From Planctomycetaceae bacterium (GTDB lineage: Bacteria; Planctomycetota; Planctomycetia; Planctomycetales; Planctomycetaceae): DNA of 6,841 bases. The notes under the pieces were generated by a model. The model had not been told where the DNA came from and did not search any database. It was given only the letters and a program-made list of their open reading frames with translations. Shown here one piece after another: positions 1-5,734 of the stretch; positions within the stretch are counted from its first letter, which is position 1; every line of letters begins with the position of its first letter. The DNA lies in NCBI GenBank assembly GCA_027080405.1, contig JALWSL010000150.1:1-6841 (forward strand). The letters run 5' to 3'. A program made the position numbers and the translations under genes.

Positions 1-1
1 C

Positions 2-319
2 CCCGTGCCACAACACATTTATGAATTCGCGGTTGACCTGGTCCGCCGCACCCGTCCGAATACCGAAGAGTCTCCCGACTGGCTCAAACCGCTCGTTTCC
101 TGGGGAGCCGGCCCGCGAGCGGTTCAGTATCTTGTACTGGGAGCCAAAGCACGAGCCGCCTTGACAGGCAGTTACATGGCCAGACTGGAAGATATTCTGG
201 AAGTAGCCGAGCCGGTCTTGTCGCATCGCGTTCTGACCAACTTCAACGCAGAATCCGAAGGGATCCACAGCAACGATATTATCCACCGACTCGTGGAAGA
301 ACTCAAGGCCGAAGAATAA
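2..319 (+). CDS. MoxR-family AAA+ ATPase, C-terminal part (5' end outside window)
   Basis: This is the last ~106 codons of a MoxR-type AAA+ ATPase. The frame is open to the left edge, so the GTG at position 5 is almost certainly internal. What is visible is the helical lid domain that follows the ATPase core. It includes a 'GAGPRAVQYLVLGAKARA' stretch, which matches the sensor-2 region of MoxR proteins, where the arginine after GP contacts ATP. The end has the usual lid helices (DILEVAEPVLSHRV, then a short acidic tail ending KAEE). Walker A, Walker B and sensor 1 would lie upstream and cannot be checked. MoxR ATPases are about 320-350 residues long, so roughly two thirds is missing. Known relatives are cytosolic hexamers that work with vWA-domain partners in maturing protein complexes. 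The DUF58 gene 68 bp downstream, followed by two vWA genes, is the classic neighbourhood and supports the call. Confidence 0.9.
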   Translation, partial: PVPQHIYEFAVDLVRRTRPNTEESPDWLKPLVSWGAGPRAVQYLVLGAKARAALTGSYMARLEDILEVAEPVLSHRVLTNFNAESEGIHSNDIIHRLVEELKAEE

Positions 320-323
320 GCAC

Positions 324-340
324 CGGTTCTTTCAGAACTG
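324..340 (+). other. Small hairpin between the MoxR and DUF58 genes
   Basis: An inverted repeat of about 7 bp (one G-T wobble) with a 3-base TTC loop lies 5 bp after the MoxR stop codon: CGGTTCT, TTC, AGAACTG. It is followed by a T-rich but interrupted stretch (atctcttcaaatttcttt), so it is not a convincing intrinsic terminator. It could weaken read-through or set an mRNA 3' end between the two genes. The rest of the 68-bp gap is AT-rich and shows no clear Shine-Dalgarno sequence before the DUF58 ATG. The match is short enough to be chance. Confidence 0.25.
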
Positions 341-387
341 ATCTCTTCAAATTTCTTTCAGATTTCGAATTTCGGATTTAACGACAG

Positions 388-1281
388 ATGCGTGACTTCA
401 TCGAACCTGGTGTGATAGCCCGATTGGCGGGATTGGCACTCGATGCGCGCACGCCGATGGTTGGCTCGGTTTCCGGGAGGCATCGCAGTCCGACGCGCGG
501 TTCATCGCTGGAGTTTTCGGAGTACCGAAAATACGTGCCGGGCGATGATTTACGCCGTCTCGATTGGCGTGCCTGGGGGCGAAGCGATAAATACTTCATC
601 AAGGAATACGAAGCTGATACGAATCTGCGGCTTTGTTTAATTGTTGATGTGAGTGGTTCAATGAATTTTGGCCCGGGTGGCCTAAAAGAGCCCGGCAAGA
701 CGAAACTCGATTACGCCCGCAAACTGGCTGGCACACTGGCCTACCTGGCGGCTGCTCAGGGAGATGCGGTTGGCCTCTATTTTGCAGGTCAGGAATTCAA
801 TCGGGAAATTCCGCCCAAGCGAAGTGGTGCTCATTTGAAGCATGTGCTCGATGAACTGGGCAACATGAAAGCCGAGGGGGAAACGGGCTTGCCGGGGATT
901 TTGCATCAAGCGGCTGAAAGAATCCGTCAACGAGCGCTGGTCGTCATCATTTCCGATCTGTTCATGGACACCGAAGAACTGAAAAGCTGCTTTCAACATT
1001 TGCGTTACCGCAAACACGATGTCGCCGTGTTCCATTTACTGGAGCAGAACGAAATCGATTTCCAGTTTGATCGTCCGATGCGATTTCAGGATCTCGAAGG
1101 CGTTCCCCCGATGCTGATCGATCCGACGACGATCGCCAAACAGTATCGGGAAGCAGTACAACATTACCTGGAAGAAATCAAATTGATGATGCGGGATTCT
1201 GCCGTCGATTATCGGCGTGTCGGAATTGAACAGCATTATGCGGAAGTGCTGGCAAATTTCCTGCTGGCTCGAAAAAAATAG
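388..1281 (+). CDS. DUF58 family protein with vWA-like fold, MoxR partner
   Basis: This 297-residue protein belongs to the DUF58 family. The signature is residues ~30-75: GRHRSP...GSSLEFSEYR, then KYVPGDDLRRLDWRAWGR and YFIKEYEADTNLR. A vWA-type metal site follows: DVSGS at 87-91, a threonine at 166 (GETGLPG) and an aspartate at 190 (IISDLFMD). All three MIDAS elements are therefore present and metal binding is likely. Longer family members carry N-terminal membrane helices; this one has none, and no signal peptide, so it should be cytosolic like MoxR. The ATG at 388 is chosen because the family's N-terminal block (FIEPGVIARLAGLALDARTP) starts right after it. No clear ribosome-binding site precedes it. 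DUF58 genes next to moxR are very common, and the product is thought to be a substrate adaptor or partner of the ATPase. Its exact client here is unknown. Confidence 0.93.
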   Translation: MRDFIEPGVIARLAGLALDARTPMVGSVSGRHRSPTRGSSLEFSEYRKYVPGDDLRRLDWRAWGRSDKYFIKEYEADTNLRLCLIVDVSGSMNFGPGGLKEPGKTKLDYARKLAGTLAYLAAAQGDAVGLYFAGQEFNREIPPKRSGAHLKHVLDELGNMKAEGETGLPGILHQAAERIRQRALVVIISDLFMDTEELKSCFQHLRYRKHDVAVFHLLEQNEIDFQFDRPMRFQDLEGVPPMLIDPTTIAKQYREAVQHYLEEIKLMMRDSAVDYRRVGIEQHYAEVLANFLLARKK

Positions 1282-1389
1282 CAAGGGTAGCGTCGCCGTC
1301 CAACGAGCGATGCTGAAGCCTGTCCGGCGGTTCGCAGAGTGGTTCCTACAGTTATTATGATTCAACATTGAGAGACACCAAGCCGATTC
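1282..1389 (+). promoter_or_regulatory. 108-bp gap with a weak candidate promoter for the two membrane vWA genes
   Basis: This is the longest gap inside the gene string. A possible sigma-70-type promoter is TTCGCA at 1331-1336 (four of six matches to TTGACA), a 16-bp spacer, and TATTAT at 1353-1358 (five of six matches to TATAAT), ending 31 bp before the ATG at 1390. The first half (1283-1335) is GC-richer and contains a short CGCCG/CGGCG pair (1294-1298 and 1325-1329) with a long loop, which is too weak to call a terminator. A GAGAG at 1370-1374 is the only purine-rich stretch before the start and is rather far from it (15 bases). The genes may equally be co-transcribed from upstream, and such promoter matches arise often by chance. 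Confidence 0.25.
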
Positions 1390-3399
1390 ATGTCATTTCT
1401 GCAACCTTTCATCCTGATGGCATTGCCGTTGATCGCGTTGCCTGTTCTGATTCATCTGATCAATCAGAACAGGCATAAAACGATTCAATGGGCCGCGACG
1501 ATGTTTTTAATGCAGGCGAAGCGGATGTCGCGCGGGATGGCAAGATTGCGTTACCTCCTTATTTTGCTGATGCGCATGCTCGCGATTGCAGGACTTATAT
1601 TCGCGTTGAGCCGACCGATGTCTTCCGGCTGGCTCGGCTTGACCGCAGGAAGTCAACCAGAAACAACCATTATCGTTCTGGATCGTTCCGCCAGTATGTC
1701 ACAGCAGGGAAGCTCGACCGGGATTTCCAAACGGGAAACGGCGCTCCAGAAATTGTCATCTCTGATCACCAATACCGCACAAAATTCGCAACTTGTGCTG
1801 TTTGATAGCGTTTCGCAGGAACCACTGGTGATCGACTCTGCTGCGGATTTGCTCGACTTACCCGAAACCGAAGCAACCGCGACAACCGCAGATATTCCGG
1901 GACTGCTCGAAAAAGTAGTTGAATATATCTCTTCGAACCAGACCGGCCGGACAGATATCTGGGTCTGTTCCGATTTAAGGCAAACCGACTGGAACCCGAC
2001 CGGCGGTCGTTGGGAAGCGATCCGCCAGCAGGTTGCGAAGCGCGAGGGAGTTCGTTTTTATTTGCTGACCTACCCCGATGTTTCAGACGAAAACGTGGCT
2101 GTCAGTATCTCGGGAGTGCATCGACGTGAAAACGCCAACACGGCCGAGTTGGTTTTCGACATCAAGCTGAATCGCGCTGGCCGCCCCGAAACACCGCTGC
2201 AAATTCCGCTCAATATTGTGATCAACGGGGCTCGTTCAACATTGAATCTTGAGATGACGGGCAGCGAACTGATTCGCAATGGGCATACGATCGCGATTGA
2301 TCAAAAATTGAAACGGGGCTGGGGGAAAGTGGAACTCCCCAAAGATTCCAACCTGGCGGATAACACGTTCAACTTTGTGTACGCAGAACCGGCGTTACGT
2401 AAAACGGTGATCATTTCCGATGATCACGAAACAGCCGAGCTGATTCGGCTCGCTACATCCATCCCGGCTGAACGGGGATTGCGTTCGGAATCGGAAATCA
2501 TTGCCAGTGCCGGTCTGGCTACAATTCCGTGGGACGAAGCCGCGATGATCGTCTGGCAGATTCCGATTCCAACCGGCACGACTTCCAGACTTTTAGAAGA
2601 ATTTGTTGCCTCAGGACGTACGGTATTCTTTCTTCCCCCCGAAACACCGAATACCAATCAGATTTTCAACACGTCGTGGAAACACTGGATCCAAACGGCT
2701 GCGAACGAATCGAATCGGGTATCTCGTTGGAGAACCGATGCCGGATTGCTTGGGAACACGTTGAGCGGATCGCCCCTTCCTGTTGGAGAAATTGAAGCAA
2801 GACGTTATTGCGAACTCGAAACAGACGGAGCGACGTGGCTGGCTCAATTCCCGAAGAATGTGCCGATGCTCACACGAATCATTTCCGGACAGGGTGCTGC
2901 GTATTTCTGTACGACACTTCCGAAAGAAGCTGATTCCAACTTCACCTCCAACGGAATTGTTCTTTACATCATGATGCAACGCGCACTGGCACGCGGAGCC
3001 GCTTCTTTAGGAGCAGCCAGACAACTTGAATGCAGACTCGATCACGATCTCGATGCGGGCAACTGGAAACCGCTGGACAAACAATCGGGCGAAATTCTCG
3101 TTTCCAGCAGGACAATCCAGCCGGGACTTTATCAGGCAGAAGAAAAGTTGCTCGCACTGAATCGCCCTGTTTCGGAGGATCAGATTGCCACGGTGGAAAC
3201 AACTGAACTGGAGAAACTGCTAGGCGGACTCGACTACACGATTATCGACGACGCGGCTGGCAGTTCGAGGCAACTCGCGAGCGAAGTCTGGCGCATCTTT
3301 TTAATTCTGATGATTGCTGCGTTGCTGCTCGAAGCGGTTCTGTGCATTCCTGAAAAGCAGTCACCTCCAAAAGAAATCGGTTCACTGGAATCTTCATGA
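1390..3399 (+). CDS. BatA-like membrane-anchored vWA protein with amidotransferase-like domain
   Basis: This 669-residue protein has a BatA-type N-terminus (the double-transmembrane region seen in aerotolerance/BatA-like proteins). Helices lie at about residues 6-24 (LPLIALPVLIHLI) and 55-73, joined by a strongly basic loop with many Lys/Arg. A vWA domain follows with DRSAS at 98-102, threonines at 165-166 (ATTADIPG) and an aspartate at 195 (VCSDLRQ), a complete MIDAS pattern. Residues ~220-335 look like a beta-sandwich. From ~338 (KTVIISDDHETAELIRL) to ~420 (SGRTVFFLPPE) there is a Rossmann-like stretch resembling class I glutamine-amidotransferase-like domains, without a GxCxG nucleophile motif. 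A last helix lies at ~633-653, with a short tail. The basic loop predicts that the large middle portion is outside the cytoplasmic membrane. The gene overlaps the next by ATGA. Family membership at the N-terminus and vWA is solid; the later domain calls are inferred from pattern only. Confidence 0.85.
   Translation: MSFLQPFILMALPLIALPVLIHLINQNRHKTIQWAATMFLMQAKRMSRGMARLRYLLILLMRMLAIAGLIFALSRPMSSGWLGLTAGSQPETTIIVLDRSASMSQQGSSTGISKRETALQKLSSLITNTAQNSQLVLFDSVSQEPLVIDSAADLLDLPETEATATTADIPGLLEKVVEYISSNQTGRTDIWVCSDLRQTDWNPTGGRWEAIRQQVAKREGVRFYLLTYPDVSDENVAVSISGVHRRENANTAELVFDIKLNRAGRPETPLQIPLNIVINGARSTLNLEMTGSELIRNGHTIAIDQKLKRGWGKVELPKDSNLADNTFNFVYAEPALRKTVIISDDHETAELIRLATSIPAERGLRSESEIIASAGLATIPWDEAAMIVWQIPIPTGTTSRLLEEFVASGRTVFFLPPETPNTNQIFNTSWKHWIQTAANESNRVSRWRTDAGLLGNTLSGSPLPVGEIEARRYCELETDGATWLAQFPKNVPMLTRIISGQGAAYFCTTLPKEADSNFTSNGIVLYIMMQRALARGAASLGAARQLECRLDHDLDAGNWKPLDKQSGEILVSSRTIQPGLYQAEEKLLALNRPVSEDQIATVETTELEKLLGGLDYTIIDDAAGSSRQLASEVWRIFLILMIAALLLEAVLCIPEKQSPPKEIGSLESS
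3396..3399 (+). promoter_or_regulatory. ATGA stop/start overlap, likely translational coupling
   Basis: The ATG of the downstream vWA gene overlaps the TGA of the BatA-like gene. No strong Shine-Dalgarno sequence precedes this start (only GGAA at 3387-3390). Re-initiation by terminating ribosomes is therefore the likely way the second protein is made, which would keep the two products in a fixed ratio. Confidence 0.8.
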
Positions 3400-5660
3400 C
3401 TTTTTTCTGGACAACATCGACACTTTTATTGAGCCTGTTTGCTCTGACCGCGGCAATCATCTGTTGCGGCATCAGTTGGAAACGGAGTGGCTACTCGCGC
3501 CCGGTCGGCTTTCTCGAAGCGTTGCGTCTGTTGCTGGTCATCATGGCGGTCGTCACACTCAATCAACCGGAGCTGCTTCAGGAATATCGACCGGAAGAAC
3601 AACCGAGCCTTGTCGTACTTTACGATACCTCCGGGAGCATGCGAACCCGCGATGTTCTCAACCCGAAAAAGTCCGCTGATCCCCCCATCACCAGAGAAGA
3701 GGCCGTTGCCGCCCTGATACAGAATAAAACGGTTGAAACGCCCGGGAAAAATGAAACAGGCGAAAAAAGCAACACGAAACCAGCCCTTCCGACAGCAAAA
3801 CATGCAAAATTATGGGAACCGATATCAAAGCGGATGAATGTTCTGTTTGAACCTTTTTCTTCTGAATTGGCGAATCCGTCCCAGGGAACCGATTTGAATC
3901 GGGCTCTTCTGAACGCAAGCGGGAAACATGCCCATCTGCGGGGGATCGTGCTCATTTCCGACGGTGACTGGAACACGGGAAAAGCGCCAAATTCGGCTGC
4001 AACAACGCTGCGAATGAAAGGCATTCCTGTTTTTTCAGTGGGTGTCGGCAGTGAAGAACACCTGCCCGATATCGAACTGGCAGGTATCGATGCCCCGACG
4101 TTTGGCGTAGTCGGCAAAACGATTCGCATTCCGTTCAAAATACTGAACTGGCTTCCAAGAGACCGCGATATCAACGTGACTTTAAGCGGAACGCGCGGCG
4201 AGAAAATTATCAAAACGGTTCATGTCAACGGCATGGGACAACTGCGGGAAACGGTGAACTGGCGGCCTCAAAAAATTGGTGAGTACAAACTGTCGCTGGA
4301 GATTCCGGTTGATCAGACAGAAATCAACCCGGAAAACAATCGGATCGAATTTCCGATTTCGATTAAAAATGAGGCCCTCAAGGTGTTGATTGTTGAATCG
4401 TATCCGCGTTGGGAATATCGATACCTGCGTAATGCGCTGGAGCGCGACCCGGGTGTAGAAGTGAACTGCCTGTTGTTTCATCCCGATCTGAAAGGTGTGG
4501 GCGGCGGGCGCGGATATCTCGATGAATTTCCCGGCGAAAAAAATCTGTTCCAATACGATGTCGTGTTCCTGGGGGATGTTGGTGTTGAATCGAATCAGTT
4601 GACTCTGGAAAACTGTCAACACTTGCGACAACTTGTTCGCAGCCATGCGGGGGGCCTTGTTTTTCTCCCCGGTTTCCGTGGAAAACAGGCAACTCTTCTG
4701 ACAACCGAACTGGAAGAACTTTACCCGGTGCTGATGGATCCGGGAGTTGTCAAAGGATACGGATTGCCCTTCCCGGCGAGATTTTCGCTGACGGAATCGG
4801 GACGCAGAAGTTTATTGACCCGACTCGAACTGGATGAACGGGAAAATGAATCGACCTGGAACAACCTGCCCGGCTTCCAATGGTATGCGGCTGCGCTGCG
4901 GGCAAAAATCGGTTCGCAGGTTCTTGCGACACACGATTCCGAATCGACGCGTCATGGTCGGGTGCCACTCATTGTGACACGAACTTCGGGAACAGGAAAA
5001 GTGCTTTTCATGGGAACCGATGGAGCCTGGCGGTGGCGAAAAGGGGTCGAGGATTTATATCACTACCGATTCTGGGGACAGGTCGTTCGTTGGATGGCGC
5101 ACCAGCGGAATATGTCGAAAGGGGAAGCGATGCGACTGTTCTATTCGCCCGATCGCCCTGAAGCCGACCGTGTGATTACACTTAACGCCAACGTGATGAG
5201 CACGGGCGGCGAACCACTTCGTGATGGAACGGTTGTGGTGCAAATCACGGCTCCATCCGGTCAGGTCGATTCCGTCCGACTCGCCCCGGCGGGGGAAGAT
5301 TCCTGGGGACTTTTCACGGGGACATTCACACCCAAACAGGGCGGCATCCATCAACTGCTTACCACCTGTAAGGAAAACGGCGCAAAACTTGAAACGACGA
5401 TTTCAGTACAGGGAGCGGAAAGGGAGCAGATTGGCGAACCGGCCCGCTTCGATGTGCTGAAAGAAATCTCGCAAATCAGTAGAGGAAAACTGACCCGTAT
5501 TGATGACATTCAGGAAATGATCGATTCGATCGCCCAAATGCCCGAGCCGAAACCGATCATCCGCCGCTTCCGACTCTGGAGTAACCCGATCTGGGGGGGC
5601 ATCATCATCCTGCTGCTCACCATCTTCTGGATCGGCAGAAAACTCGTCGGTTTGGCTTGA
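3396..5660 (+). CDS. Membrane-anchored vWA protein with C-terminal glutamine-amidotransferase-like domain
   Basis: This 754-residue protein has two N-terminal helices (about 8-26 and 38-56) joined by a basic loop (WKRSGYSR), then a vWA domain: DTSGS at 77-81, threonine 165 (GTDLNRAL) and aspartate 189 (LISDGDWNTG). The MIDAS set is complete. A Lys/Thr/Pro-rich linker (~109-134) interrupts the vWA domain after its first motif. Residues ~205-325 look like an Ig-like beta-sandwich. From ~329 (KVLIVESYPRWEYRYLRNAL) through GGLVFLPGFRG (~420-430) and TGKVLFMGTDGAWRWRKG (~533-550) is the glutamine-amidotransferase-like domain typical of large planctomycete vWA proteins. None of the few cysteines sits in a GxCxG motif, so it is probably non-catalytic. 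Another beta-rich part and a C-terminal helix (731-747) with a basic tail (GRKLVGLA) close the protein. Topology places the bulk outside the cytoplasmic membrane. It probably partners with the preceding BatA-like protein. Its biochemical role is unknown. Confidence 0.85.
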   Translation: MTFFWTTSTLLLSLFALTAAIICCGISWKRSGYSRPVGFLEALRLLLVIMAVVTLNQPELLQEYRPEEQPSLVVLYDTSGSMRTRDVLNPKKSADPPITREEAVAALIQNKTVETPGKNETGEKSNTKPALPTAKHAKLWEPISKRMNVLFEPFSSELANPSQGTDLNRALLNASGKHAHLRGIVLISDGDWNTGKAPNSAATTLRMKGIPVFSVGVGSEEHLPDIELAGIDAPTFGVVGKTIRIPFKILNWLPRDRDINVTLSGTRGEKIIKTVHVNGMGQLRETVNWRPQKIGEYKLSLEIPVDQTEINPENNRIEFPISIKNEALKVLIVESYPRWEYRYLRNALERDPGVEVNCLLFHPDLKGVGGGRGYLDEFPGEKNLFQYDVVFLGDVGVESNQLTLENCQHLRQLVRSHAGGLVFLPGFRGKQATLLTTELEELYPVLMDPGVVKGYGLPFPARFSLTESGRRSLLTRLELDERENESTWNNLPGFQWYAAALRAKIGSQVLATHDSESTRHGRVPLIVTRTSGTGKVLFMGTDGAWRWRKGVEDLYHYRFWGQVVRWMAHQRNMSKGEAMRLFYSPDRPEADRVITLNANVMSTGGEPLRDGTVVVQITAPSGQVDSVRLAPAGEDSWGLFTGTFTPKQGGIHQLLTTCKENGAKLETTISVQGAEREQIGEPARFDVLKEISQISRGKLTRIDDIQEMIDSIAQMPEPKPIIRRFRLWSNPIWGGIIILLLTIFWIGRKLVGLA

Positions 5661-5677
5661 GCCGCCAGGATGGTGAA

Positions 5678-5694
5678 TGAATCGGTCCGATTCA
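5678..5694. terminator. Perfect inverted repeat in the convergent gap, possible bidirectional terminator
   Basis: TGAATCGG, one central T, then CCGATTCA forms a perfect 8-bp inverted repeat (in RNA, a 7-bp stem with a GTC loop). It lies 17 bp after the stop of the plus-strand operon and 40 bp beyond the stop of the minus-strand gene, which is the expected place for a shared terminator. Neither strand has a T-run after the stem, so it does not fit a standard intrinsic terminator. It could be an mRNA 3'-end stabiliser or a protein-binding palindrome. Confidence 0.4.
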
Positions 5695-5734
5695 GCAAGC
5701 AATCCCTGAACAGGCAGTAGTATCGCTTCAGTTT

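Noticed and set aside
5..7. GTG as the start of a short stand-alone gene at the left edge
   Set aside because: The frame is open upstream and the protein matches only the lid domain of MoxR ATPases, so this is an internal codon of a gene cut by the window edge.
1036..1368. Minus-strand open frame running from the DUF58 gene into the following gap
   Set aside because: Most of it is antisense to the conserved DUF58 C-terminus and it shows no family resemblance, so it is treated as a chance open frame.
2611..2979. Minus-strand open frame of 122 codons within the BatA-like gene
   Set aside because: Arg/Ser/Pro-rich translation typical of an antisense shadow, with no domain.
3620..4213. Long minus-strand open frame of 197 codons inside the large vWA gene
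   Set aside because: It lies fully antisense to a well-supported domain-bearing gene, has no recognisable domain, and its composition is that expected from the complementary strand.
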